The translations under genes were made by a program, and so were the position numbers. The notes beneath the pieces were generated by a model, which had not been told where the DNA came from, searched no databases, and worked only from the letters and a program-made list of their open reading frames with translations. Below are positions 22,564 to 32,789 of a DNA stretch of 64,000 nt, piece after piece. The stretch covers positions 29,656,381 through 29,720,380 of the forward strand of contig CM046330.1 in assembly GCA_025403435.1 (NCBI GenBank), given 5' to 3'. The stretch comes from Artocarpus heterophyllus (lineage: Eukaryota; Streptophyta; Magnoliopsida; Rosales; Moraceae). Each line of letters opens with the position of its first letter. Position 1 is the first letter of the stretch.

Positions 22564-22575
22564 TGGTATCAGAGC
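22564..22575 (+). other. Primer binding site of Copia-5
   Basis: An exact TGGTATCAGAGC, complementary to initiator-Met tRNA, follows the LTR end. Confidence 0.88.
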
Positions 22576-23168
22576 TTTAGGCTCTTTTTTAAATTAATAT
22601 CAATTTTTTTCCTTTTTTAGTTGTTTTGAATTTTTTTTGCCTAAATATCAATTTTTTTTATAGTGTACCTTCATCATCATTAATGACCCATTGCTCTTCA
22701 ACAACGTTCGTCATCCTTTGCTCACCTCGACCTCTGCTTGCCATATAACCATCATTACAACGAACCAATTAGCATAGCCGTCGCTATCTAAAACATAAAC
22801 TAGGGTTTCTAAAAATACGCTACCATCCCTGTTGTTGTTGTCAATGTCGTCATTTGTTGCCATCCCCGTTGTCACCTTCGCCTTCCCTTCTGACCCCATC
22901 TTTACTCAAAGCGTCATATTCCATCTTAATTAGTTTCTATCGCTATTCCTCTGCTTAGAGATGTTCCATTTCACTTGGAGCTACCAAGGTTTTGCTCCGA
23001 GCGCTGTTGCCTTCTAGTTTACCATTGCCGTTTCTCTACCGGTGCTACCTAGGGTTCTGCCATTTGAGATTTTTAGCCTTCATTATTGTGTGTTTTGATA
23101 ATTAGTTTTTTGGAAGTCTTTTTTTTTTTTTGTTGCCACCTTTTGTCAATATTTGGTAGATAATTATC
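22576..23168 (+). other. Copia-5 leader
   Basis: T-rich then C-rich DNA between primer site and Gag start, with no coding signal. It includes stretches such as CATCATCATTAATG and a poly-T tract near 23120. Confidence 0.5.
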
Positions 23169-24250
23169 ATGTCAAAAACAGCTGAGACAACCTCACACAC
23201 TAACATAATTTAGTTTGCAAAGATGATGGCCAATCAGCCCGTGTAGAGAATTGCAACAAATTCTAGTAGTGTATCGTTGGAACAAAAAAATTATCATAAG
23301 TGGTCCTAATTCGTTCAAACTATTTAAAGGGGAAAGGAAAATAGAATCATCTTCTAGGGACAGAACCAAAGAAAAATGGCCCAAAATTTGATACGTAGGA
23401 TGAAGCAAAATTGATGATCATGTCATGGTTATAGAAATCTATGAACTCAGAATTCAACTTGCATGTTTTTGTCCTCGGTTAAAAAGATCTAGGAGGCCAT
23501 TCAATAAACATACTCAGAGGCATGTGATGTAGTAGAAGTCTTCAAGATTAAGGTCAAATTTGATGCAACAAAATAGGGCAACAAAACAATGAGTATGCAA
23601 ACTTATTGCAAAATCTGAGGCAAAAGCTCAACCATTATCGGTGCATTGAGACCAAATGCTCAAAAGATGCTACAATCTTTAAGAACTTCATCGAAAAAAA
23701 TCATCTATGACTTTCTTACAGGACTTAATGTTGATTTTGATCAAGTCATAGTCTAGATTGTTAGCAAAGATGAATTGCCATCTCTAATGAAGCCATTTCT
23801 CTTATTCGTGCTAGGAAAGCTGCTAGGAGTTTATGCTTGAACCCTAATCCATGGAAGGATCAACAATTGTGGCTAATTCTGAATAGCCATGAAAGGAGAG
23901 TGGAAAGGTAGATTTTTCTAAGTCCTCTGACCAAGACAATAAAGAACTCCCTAAGTGTACTTACTATAAGAAACCAAGGCACACAAGAGAAAGGTTTGGA
24001 AATTAAATGACAAACCACCAAACAAGGAGTGGAATCAACGAGAAGGACAATACAAGAATCAAGGCCAAGCTAATATCATTGTGAACCAAAATCAGTCGAG
24101 TCAGGAAAGGCATTCGAGTTCAAGAAGGCTTAATAGAGAGGAGAATGAAACATTAAAAGGACTTTTGGGATCATTGGAGAAGCCTACTATTGCATGCTCT
24201 CTTGTACTATCAAGTAAGTTCTCTATTTCTCAAGGACTAAATGTCTTAGA
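23169..24250 (+). pseudogene. gag: Copia-5 Gag (decayed)
   Basis: The probable start is ATG at 23169. Readable peptides are KNYHKWS-stop-FVQT (near 23290-23320), the region around 23400-23520 with IWEAIQ-like spacing, and a CCHC knuckle near 23952 that now reads CTYYKKPRHTRERFG, with the second and last cysteines lost. At least five in-frame stops occur, including TAA/TAG in place of Gln. This is UBN2-type Gag of the copia superfamily. The alignment is by eye and approximate. Confidence 0.65.
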
Positions 24251-24259
24251 TACATGTAT

Positions 24260-25060
24260 TAGGAATTTATGGGTTATCAACTCAGAAGCCATTGGTCATG
24301 TGACTCACTCTTCACTAAAATTTAGCACCTATACCCCCTGCCCAAGTAGTCGAAAAACAACAATCGCACATGGTTCCCTTACCACTGTAGCTGGCATAGG
24401 CGATATCCATATTAGTCCATTTGTTGTTCTAAAAAATGTCATTCATGTTTCTAAATTATCTGACAATTTGATATCCATATAGAAAATCACTTATGATTTA
24501 AACTATCACATGCTTTTTAATCTTTCCTAGTGTCTATTTCAAGATCAGGCTTTGCAGAAAAGGACTAGACTTGCTAAGGAGAGAGATAGGTTATACTATT
24601 TAAAAGAAACAAGCAAATCGAATATTGTTAGGAATAAGTTTTCCTAGTCTTTTTTTTATCAACATCTAATGAAGACACTATCTGGCTTCATTTTTTTAGT
24701 ATAAGACATCTATTATTTGGGATTTTAAAGACTTTGTATCCAACTTTATTTAAGGGGTTAGGGACTGAACACTTTCAATGTGATGTTTGTGAATTTGCAA
24801 AACATAAGCATGTACCCTTTCCTATAATAAATAAGAAAAGCTTTATTCCATTTTATTTAATTCATAGTGAGACATGGGAGTATAGTTCCAAATATGTCTG
24901 GCTCATGTTGTTTTGTCTCATTCATTGACAATTGTACTATAGTTTCTTGCATATTTCTATTAGAATTAAATATGAAAACCAGCGAAAGGAATGTATCATT
25001 GACAAACAAACATTTTTTGAAAACTTTGTTCATCAAGAATAGCAATATAATTTTAATTAA
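24260..25060 (+). pseudogene. pol: Copia-5 protease and N-terminal integrase (decayed)
   Basis: The protease box reads WVINSEAIGHVTHSS where functional copies have a D-S-G-A triad, so both the catalytic Asp and the Gly are lost. The pre-integrase zinc domain is recognisable at 24734-24928 (LYPTLFKGLGTEHFQCDVCEFAKHKHV). The start of the integrase core at 24867-25000 reads CCFVSFIDNCTIVSCIFLL, with Asn where an Asp is conserved. A frame shift separates the zinc domain from the core. Sequence then fades into AT-rich DNA before Copia-2 at 25146. Confidence 0.75.
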
Positions 25061-26575
25061 TAATAGAAAGCTTTAAAAATTTTTATAAACCTTTTAAAGA
25101 CCTATCAGGGTATTTTAGCCTTTCTCTTTGACACCATGATCTTCCTGTTAGACATGTATGCTCTAAGGAGTAAAAATGTAATACGTTTTTGGAGACATTT
25201 TTATCAATAAAGAATTTATTCGTTTATATATACCAAATATTGTCCTCTTTACGTTCATATTTGTTGAATGTATGATAAGCAAACAGTAGTCTGAGACTAT
25301 CAGTCTAAACCTTAAGAGTTGGGCATATGATGGGATGATTATGCGGTAGACACGACTCTTAAGGTGATGGTCTAAAATATATGATCCGCAATCGAGGGAA
25401 TAAAGTTGGGCGCTTTATTCATGTAAAGATTGTTATGTTGTCTATATCCCTTTTGGGAGATGGTTTGTCTTGGCCATCGGAGTTGGACTCCGTGAATAGA
25501 AACATTGGCGCGTTGTCATAGGTGACGATGTGTTGGATCGGGACATAAAGTGAATTGATTTGGATTAATAATTCTGTCTTGGCAAATCGATTCACTTTAG
25601 ACAATCATTTGTATTGTATCTTAATCCTGAGATGAATAATGGGCCCGTTGTCTCGATTTGTGTCTTTTGATGTACCAATGGGTGACTCCCACATCTCTAT
25701 AGTGGCATGCATGCCGGTACGTTGGAGGCATGACTCTTGGTAGCGTAGACTTGTTATTCATAGATATGGAATCCATAGCTCCTCTTTAGGAGTAATGATA
25801 TCCTCTTATATGTGTTGTCCTGTAATTGGAAAACTGGAGCGCTCAACCATTTGGATACATAGGTGTAACCGAATGGTATACTATCTTTGGATGGTAAGTT
25901 TTCTAATGGTGAGACAATGGAACGTAAGATAAAAATAATCGGGAAGGTAAGACAGAACTTGTCCTTAAGCCGGTTATGGATGATCATATGGGGATGCGAT
26001 ACACTATGATATGTCATGGAGACTTAGCTACACGAGCTTCGTAATTCTATAAAGTTTGAGAGTGCAGCTCCAAGCTTTTAGTGGAGTAGCGTTGGAGTTG
26101 ATAATTGTGAAATGTATATCTGGGATATTGGGTTTCATAATTACCATGAGCTTGAACTTTATAGGTCCATTTTGGTCCCCTTTGCTAGCTCACAAAATCC
26201 TGTAACGACACGGCGTGCTTTTCCAATAATTGGTGACTTATGTCGGATTTATCAGATTGGTTTAAAATTTATAAGAATCAAATAATTCATGTCTGTTTAT
26301 CGGTTGAATTAATTATGTAAGAAATTAGTTCAAGATGAACTTGTTGAATTATGGCGTTCGGATAATTCTTGTTTGTTTATCGGTTGTTTTAATTTTGGAC
26401 AATTAGAACAAGATAAACTTGTAGAATTATTGTGAATTGATTTATTTTCTTAGAGATTATCTTGATAAAGTTTGTTTTGATCAGATATCTTTTCTATTGG
26501 GCTATTTGAATCAAAACTGAGACTTTATCCTTTAGAATCTCGGGTGGAAAATAAAAGATTCGCGGAGATTTTTTC

Positions 26576-26640
26576 TCGGCAGTTTGGCCTGCCTATCAGA
26601 AAGTTCGGCCTGCCTATCACACAGTTCGGCATGCCGACCG
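26576..26640. repeat. GC-rich near-palindrome array (Copia-2 5' LTR)
   Basis: Units start at 26583 (TTTGGCCTGCC), 26604 (TTCGGCCTGCC) and 26625 (TTCGGCATGCCGAC), exactly 21 bp apart, preceded by a CTCGGCAG half-unit. The array ends about 117 bp upstream of the TATA box. Confidence 0.88.
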
Positions 26641-26756
26641 CGACAGTTAAGATTACGCATTTTTCACGCGTATCTTATCAGATATTGATCCGAACTTGAT
26701 TCTGTTTCGATTTTTGAGACCTAATCTGATATGGACTGACCCCAAGGACCAATAGG

Positions 26757-26764
26757 TATAAAAA
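26757..26764 (+). promoter_or_regulatory. TATA box of the Copia-2 5' LTR
   Basis: TATAAAAA, with CCAAT at 26749-26753, is conserved at 34423-34430 and 62805-62812 in the sister LTRs. It is the likely start region for the genomic RNA. Confidence 0.7.
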
Positions 26765-27158
26765 GGGAGTGAGTCTAATGATTTACTAAGATCAATTTGA
26801 GAGATTAAGAGTGATACTCTTCTAGTGAGCATCTGAAAACTCCCTGGGAGCTTTTGTTCACAAATCACGAACACTAGCTTTGGGTTCTCTCTATTGGTTG
26901 GAAGGAGAGTCACCGGTGGAAGAGCTGTACGTGTGAGCCCACACTCACTCCGGTTGTGGATAGAGAATAGCAAAGAAGACCAGTTGGTTGAGGCTCTTCT
27001 GGAACGTTACTTCTCTACACAGGTCGCGGAGGTTCTTCGGCACACTGAGGTTAGTAAGATCTGTTTAATTTATACATATAACATGTCAAACTTGTGTTTT
27101 GGAAAATACTCTGATGAAAAATTTTAAAAATTCCGCTGTGCACTTTGTTTCCAACAAT

Positions 27159-27170
27159 TGGTATCAGAGC
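27159..27170 (+). other. Primer binding site of Copia-2
   Basis: TGGTATCAGAGC two bases after the LTR end, complementary to initiator-Met tRNA. Confidence 0.95.
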
Positions 27171-27671
27171 TGAGGTTTTTACATAAATTTGCAAGTTTGT
27201 GATCATGTTATATGCATAAATTTTGTGATCTTAATCTCTCCAATGCTTGAATTAAATTTTATAGAGAGATGGCACTCTAGGTTTCTATATAATATATATG
27301 TTGTCATGGATTATATGGTGAATGTTTATTAATTAATTATGGTTGATTAAATTGTTGTTTAATTATTTATTAATTAATTAATACCGGTTATGGTTCCTTA
27401 GAGGTTAGAATGTGTATCTAGGTTTTTCATGTAATTAGATGGCGGACTATCATCTCCGTCTAGGAATTATTATTTAATTTTTAATTTGTAAGAATTTTGT
27501 AATTAAATAATTATTCGGAGAAGACGGAACGAGAAGTCGGAACTTAAAGATTGATGATGGCGCCTCCAGGTATTTCCTGAGTCTCTAATTTTATGTTTTT
27601 GAATTTTTGAAAATAAAATTGATGAATTGCATTAAAATTGTATTTTCTGGATTGAGGGTTTTCTGCTCGGT

Positions 27672-27851
27672 CGGCATGCCGGACCTCACAGTTCGGCAGG
27701 CCGAAGGTCACAGATCGGCAGGCCGGACGTACGGTCCGGCTGGCCAACAGTGGGGTAGAAATTTTGGTGCTCTGCCGGTAGGCCGAACCTTCATGTTCGG
27801 CAGGCCGAACCACCATGATCGGCAGGCCGATCTGGGTGATCGGTCTGCCGA
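27672..27851. repeat. GC-rich near-palindrome array (Copia-2 leader)
   Basis: Eight units are recognisable. TTCGGCAGGCCGAA starts at 27692, ATCGGCAGGCCGGA at 27714, TCCGGCTGGCCAAC at 27735, GCCGGTAGGCCGAA at 27774, TTCGGCAGGCCGAA at 27796, ATCGGCAGGCCGAT at 27818 and ATCGGTCTGCCGA at 27839. Spacing is 21-22 bp except for one 39-bp gap. Each unit can fold on itself, and spacers are unrelated. Confidence 0.92.
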
Positions 27852-28342
27852 CCGAGAGCAGCCAGGTGTCCAGAAAAGGTGCAATTTTTTGGTGCAGTTT
27901 TAATTTTATTTTTGGGACGATTCTGAGAAGCATTAAATTTGGATATGACCGGAAATATGAAGTGTTCGATTCATACGGGATTGAGGACTTGAAGATGGAT
28001 ATTACATGAAGAAGGATACAGCTTGAGGATTCAAGGATGAAGAATCGATAAATGTCTCGATATTCTCTTGTAATCTTAGTTTTTCTATTCTCTAGGGTGG
28101 AACCGTAATCTTACGGTTATTATTATTATTATGCTTGTAGCTTTGCTTGATTGCTTTGCTTGTCTGCATTATAATATGATTTACCATGTATATTGATAAC
28201 ATGTCATATAGAATAGGGAGTGCCGCTCATATTAAATTTGTTCATGCATAATTTCAAAATAAAACCTTGACTTCAAAAGATTGAGTGGGAGAAGGTTTTC
28301 GAAGAGAGAACCTAAGGCCTCCATCGTTGGTCCATAGGAAGA

Positions 28343-28670
28343 ACATGATGGTCCCAACCCCTAGGAAGGGATTTCTATCATGTACCAGATTGGATCTCTG
28401 AAAGGATAAGGTATTTTAGTATGATTTATGGTTGCACACCCCTAGGTGGTGATTATAAATCATGGATAAAATATTAAAACGGTGGTTATACACTCACGTT
28501 AATTTTATTATTAACCTCCCCTAGGAGCTCTGTTAATAAAATTAATGGCCAAAGAAACAATTATTAGTATATGCTGGATCATACGGGTCCTGGATGGCAT
28601 ATATTAATCAGGAGGGGATCCGTGTTCCTGATTGAATTTGGCATGACTCCCCTAGGAGCTTGTTGAATTC
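28343..28670 (+). promoter_or_regulatory. Chain of stem-loops, several tipped with CCTAGG, in Copia-2 leader
   Basis: Read directly: hairpin A 28343-28383 (ACATGAT/ATCATGT, inner CCC/GGG, loop AACCCCTAGGAA); B 28421-28463 (ATGATTTAT/ATAAATCAT around CCTAGG 28441-28446); C 28499-28545 (14-bp arms with a bulge around CTCC-CCTA-GGAG); D 28563-28608 (ATTAGTATATGC against GCATATATTAAT); E 28606-28633 (AATCAGGA/TCCTGATT); F 28634-28670 (GAATT arms, CCTAGG 28651-28656). D and E share three bases. CCTAGG is self-complementary, so loops on two RNAs could kiss. Function in dimerisation, packaging or translation is inferred; the pairing is visible in two family members. Confidence 0.6.
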
Positions 28671-28821
28671 TGAGTTGGGAATTATCGTTGTAAGGTTGTG
28701 ATATTTTCAAGGTTTTGACACATAAACACATTTGTATGATTTTACATGATTGTGTTATCTTACTAAATTATTATATATGTTTGCTTATGTTTGGTATATG
28801 ACTCTTTATTGTAGATTGAAA

Positions 28822-30457
28822 ATGTCTAAAAACGCTTTATCATCGATACTTGACAAAAACCAATTAACCGGTGAGAACTATAATGATTGGAAACGGAACC
28901 TGGACATCGTCCTTTCCTTTGAGAAACTGAAATATGTTCTGACAACTCCTTGTCCTCCCGAGCCTACGGGAGACTCAAGTAATGAGCAATTCCAAGCGTA
29001 CGACCGCTGGAAAGATGCTAATGATCAGGCCCGCTGCTATGTTATGGCTAGCATGAATAACGTGCTGCAGGCTCAACATCAGGATTATGAGACTGCGAAG
29101 CAGATCTTGGATAATCTTGAGGACATGTTTGGAGGCCAGGCCATAACAAAGCGACAAGGGGCGCTTCGAAAACTCTTAAACTGTAGACAGAGACCGGGGA
29201 CATCTGTAAAGGAGCACATGATGTTGGTCATAGGTTACCTCGCTGAGGCTCAAACCAATGGAGCCGACATCGATGCTGAAACTCAGATGACTATGGTCTT
29301 TGAGACTCTGTCTAAGGAATTTATTCCGTTTAGAGCTACTTTTAATCTAAGCAATAGACGGGATATGACCTTGACAGAACTGATGAAACAGTTACAAGAG
29401 TTTGAACTGCTGATCAGGGAGTCTCCTGCTGGTGGAGAGGCCAATATGGTAGCTGCTTCTGGTTCCAATCCTAACTCTGGGAATGGAAAGAAGCAACGGG
29501 CCAAAAGTGGGAAGTCTTCTATTCCTATTGCTACCAAGAGCAAGAAGAAGAAGAAGAAGAACCCAAAGAAGCTTAAGTGCTTCTTTTGTGGTAAGGTCGG
29601 GCATATAAAGAAGCATTGCAAGGACTTCCTTTCCAAGGGAGGTAGGTGTGATCTTCTATATTTAGAAACTTGTTTGGTTGAGGAATCCAGTGACATTTGG
29701 GTCATAGATTCCGGTGCAACTAATCATGTTTGTGTTTCTCTGCAGGGATTCAAAGAAACGAGAAGTCTACTTCGTGAAGACTTAACGCTTCGGATGGGCG
29801 ATGGATCCTTGGTCTCAGCGGAAGCAGTGGGAAATGTCCATCTTTATTTTGATAATTATAGGAGTTTAATTTTGCGAGATTGTTTTTATGTTCCTAAATT
29901 TAAAAGGAATTTAATTTCTGTATCTTCTTTATTTAAAGACTCCTACGTGGTATCTTTTAATGAAAAAGTGGTGATTCGTAAAAACAAATCTTTTATCTGT
30001 TCTGGATGGATGCAAAATAATCTATATTTTATCAAACCTAAGATGGACCTATTGCTTAATGCTGAGATAAATGATAATGACTCAAAAAGACTTAAAACTT
30101 CTCACTCTAATAAGACTTATCTTTGGCATTTGCGCCTTGGCCATATTAACCTAAATAGGATTCAAAGGTTGGTAAGGGATGGACCTTTAAGTCACTTAAA
30201 GGTGGAATCTATACCTCAATGTGAGTCTTGTTTGGAGGGTAAAATGACCAAAAGACCATACGGGTCTAAGGGCAATAGGGCCGAAGGGGTTCTAGAACTT
30301 GTGCATAGTGATGTTTGCGGACCGATGAACATCCGGGCACGAGGAGGGTATGAGTACTTCGTCACTTTTATTGACGATTACTCAAGATATGGGTATGTGT
30401 ACCTAATGCACCACAAAAGCGAAACTTATGATAAGTTCAGGGAGTTTTCGGGCTGAA
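28822..30457 (+). pseudogene. gag: Copia-2 Gag-protease-integrase N-terminus (open until a 1-bp frameshift)
   Basis: The frame is open from ATG 28822 (MSKNALSSILDKNQL), chosen because it opens the conserved Gag and is shared with Copia-1; upstream codons in the same frame are leader. Domains: UBN2 Gag about residues 10-200; a lysine run (KSKKKKKKN); zinc knuckle CFFCGKVGHIKKHC from residue 253; protease IDSGATNHVC with catalytic Asp near residue 296; pre-integrase HHCC domain from about residue 436 (LWHLRLGHINLNR, CESCLEGKMTKRP); integrase core start HSDVCGP near residue 495 and FVTFIDDYSRYGY. All key residues are present. An extra base near 30443 shifts the frame and gives a stop at 30455-30457. 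Confidence 0.93.
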
Positions 30458-31246
30458 GTGAAAAAGCAATTGGGTAGACCCATAAAGGCACTTCGATCTG
30501 ATCGAGGTGGGGAATACCTTTCTGATGAGTTCTTGGGACACTTGTTAGAGAATGGGATTTTATCCCATTTGACTGCGCCGGGCACTCCGCAGCAGAATGG
30601 CGTAGCAGAGAGAAGGAATAGGACTTTGTTGGATATGATTCGGTCCATGATGAGTTATTCATCATTGCCTTTATCCTTTTGGGGATATGCACTACAAACC
30701 ACATGTTATCTTTTGAACAATGTGCCTTCAAAATCGGTCCCTAAAACTCCTCATGAGTTGTGGACAAGACGGAAGACATCCTTAAACCATATTCGCATAT
30801 GGGGATGTCCAGCTCATGTCCTGTTTAAGGATCTGAATAAGTTGGAAGCACGTTCAGAAGTTTGCGTGTTTGTAGGATATCCAAAAGGGACTAAAGGGGG
30901 TTATTTTTATAACCCAAAGGAAAATAAAGTCGTGGCTTCAACTAATGCAACTTTCCTTGAGGAGAGTTACATGAACGACTTTAAACCTCAAAGCAAAGTG
31001 GTGCTTGAGGAGTTGAGGGGTAATCCGTTTACTCCGGAGGTTCCGAACGAAACCATTCCGATCGGTGTAGAAAAACCAAACAAACCTGAACAACAACCTC
31101 AGGGGCTTCGGCGTAGTGGGAGGATCGGGCGTCAACCTGAGAGGTATATGTTCAATGGGGAGGTCTTTTTGGCTGAACCGGATGAACATGACAGGGATCC
31201 TTATACTTACGCAGAAGCTATGGAGGATGTTGATTCAAGACTCTAG
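30428..31246 (+). pseudogene. pol: Copia-2 integrase core and RT N-terminus (ends at a W-to-stop)
   Basis: This continues the polyprotein in the shifted frame. It holds the second and third catalytic acids of integrase ([15 protein letters not shown] and [16 protein letters not shown]), then [13 protein letters not shown] and the long linker with [11 protein letters not shown]. It leads into the RT start. It ends at TAG 31244-31246, where the sequence context of the family calls for Trp (TGG), a single G-to-A change. A second Trp-to-stop (TGA 31343-31345) follows within the RT start. Integrase would be complete if the upstream indel were absent. Confidence 0.92.
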
Positions 31247-32775
31247 ACAGAGGCCATGAACATTGAGATGAAGTCTATGGAGACTAATCGGGTCTGGGAG
31301 CTTGTGGATCTTCCCGAAGGGGTAAAACCCATAGGGAGTAAGTGATCTACAAGAGGAAAAGAGGAGTGGATGGAAAGGTCGAAACCTTTAAGGCTAGACT
31401 GGCAGCTAAGGGTTATACGCAAAAGGAAGGAATCGATTATGAGGAAACCTTTTCGCCTGTAGCCATGCTTAAGTCCATCCGGATTCTCTTGTCCATAGCT
31501 GCCGCTCTTGACTACGAGATTTGGCAGATGGATGTCAAGACGGCTTTTCTGAATGGCTATCTTGATGAGTCCATTTATATGGAACAACCAGACGGGTTCA
31601 AGGTCACGGGTCAAGAGGGTAAGGTTTGTAAGCTGCTAAAGTCAATTTATGGACTTAAGCAGGCTTCTCGTTCTTGGAACATAAGATTTGATCAAGTGAT
31701 CAAGACTTATGGGTTCTCACAAAATGTGGATGAACCATGTGTTTACAAACACATTAAGAATGGGAAGGTGGTTTTTCCTACTACTCTATGTAGATGACAT
31801 TCTGCTAATTGGCAATGACGTTGGGGATTGTCATCGGTCAAATTATGGTTGACCAAGCAGTTTGACATGAAGGAATTAGGTGAGGCTAATTTTGTTCTCG
31901 GTATCCAGATCTTTCGGGATAGGAAGAACAAAATGATAGCTTTGTCACAGGCCAGCTACATAGATAAAATTCTCAGGAGGTTTGCAATGCAGGATTCTAA
32001 GAAAGGTGGGCAACCATCTAGGTCTGGAATTACTCTTTCTAAGAAAGACTCTCCAAAGTCTTATGAAGAAAGAGAATACATGAAGAAGGTACCTTATGCT
32101 TCGGCAGTGGGTAGTCTCATGTATGCCATGCTTTGCACTCGACCGGATATTAGCTATGCGGTCGGGATTGTGAGTCGATTTCAGGCGGATCCAGGACCAA
32201 ACCATTGGGTTGCGGTAAAGCATATTTTCAAGTACCTAAGAAGGACTCGAGGGTATATGCTTGTGTATTCGGGTGAGGATTTAACTCCTCTAGGATACAC
32301 TGATTCGGATTTTCAATCCTGCCTGGATTCTAGGAAATCGACATCGGGGTTTGTGTTTACTCTGGGTGGCGGTGCCATCAGTTGGAGAAGTGCGAAGCAA
32401 GATTGCACTTCGGATTCAACGATGGAGGCCGAGTATGTGGCGGCTAGTGATGCTTCGAAAGAAGCAGTGTGGCTCCGCAAGTTCCTTGGGGATCTTGAGG
32501 TAGTTCCTGGTGTGGATAAAGCGGTATCACTGTACTGTGATAACAGTGCGGCGGTAGCTAATGCTAAGGAACCAAGATTTCACAAGAAGAGTAAGCATAT
32601 TGATCGGAAGTATCATGTGATAAAGGACTTCGTTGAGAGCGGGCATGTCACGGTGTGCAAGATCGCGTCAGAGGACAATTTAGCTGATCCATTTACGAAG
32701 ACACTTTCTGGGAGAGTCTTCGAAAGGCATATGGAAGCTATGGGGATGCGAAATTTGCAGTATTTACTCACTTAG
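31247..32775 (+). pseudogene. pol: Copia-2 reverse transcriptase-RNase H (two frameshifts)
   Basis: RT N-terminus in 31342-31797 ([50 protein letters not shown]). The catalytic YVDD box lies just after an extra base near 31777, so it is in a different frame. A second small indel near 31830 sets the frame for 31828-32775 (WLTKQFDMKELGEANFVLGI, then the connection and RNase H). RNase H retains TDSDFQSCLDSRKSTSG, STMEAEYVAASDA and YCDNSAAVANAKEP. The end QYLLT and stop lie 6 bp before the polypurine tract. Residues look good but the copy cannot be read as one protein. Confidence 0.93.
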
Positions 32776-32780
32776 TGCAA

Positions 32781-32789
32781 GTGGGAGAT
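32781..32789 (+). other. Polypurine tract of Copia-2
   Basis: GTGGGAGAT immediately before the 3' LTR. The matching tract in Copia-1 is 972-985. Confidence 0.88.

Larger units (their letters stand above)
22354..25145 (+). mobile_element. Copia-5: decayed short-LTR copia element, 3' part missing
   Basis: A 207-bp LTR, a primer site and remnants of Gag, protease and the first half of integrase occur in order on the plus strand, stopping where Copia-2 begins. The short LTR and the Gag peptide pattern (KNYHKWS, FVQT) fit the Ale/Retrofit-like group of copia elements. No RT, RNase H or 3' LTR of this element is seen anywhere else in the window. Confidence 0.75.
25146..27156 (+). repeat. 5' LTR of Copia-2
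   Basis: The copy is 2011 bp, TGTTAGACATG...TTTCCAACA. It contains the palindrome array 26576-26640, a TATA box at 26757-26764 and the R/U5 segment deleted from the partner LTR. Confidence 0.96.
27171..28821 (+). other. Copia-2 untranslated leader
   Basis: A 1.65-kb leader without a credible coding frame. It carries a 22-bp-period palindrome array (27672-27851) and the stem-loop chain (28343-28670). A TTATTATTATTATTATG run lies near 28117. It is conserved in order with the Copia-1 leader and, as far as it is visible, with Copia-4. Confidence 0.88.

Noticed and set aside
22564..22575. TGGTATCAGAGC and relatives taken as tRNA fragments or tRNA genes
   Set aside because: They are primer binding sites placed just inside LTR ends. 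No cloverleaf is present around them.
22711..22899. Minus-strand 62-codon frame in the Copia-5 leader
   Set aside because: It lies between primer site and Gag of a plus-strand element and matches nothing.
27607..27933. Open frames of about 100 codons on both strands over the palindrome arrays (also 45687-45977 and 52847-53179)
   Set aside because: They arise because the GC-rich array lacks stops. They occur on both strands, differ between copies and match no family.
28822..32775. Copia-2 as an autonomous, intact retrotransposon
   Set aside because: Three indels and two stop codons interrupt the polyprotein in this sequence.
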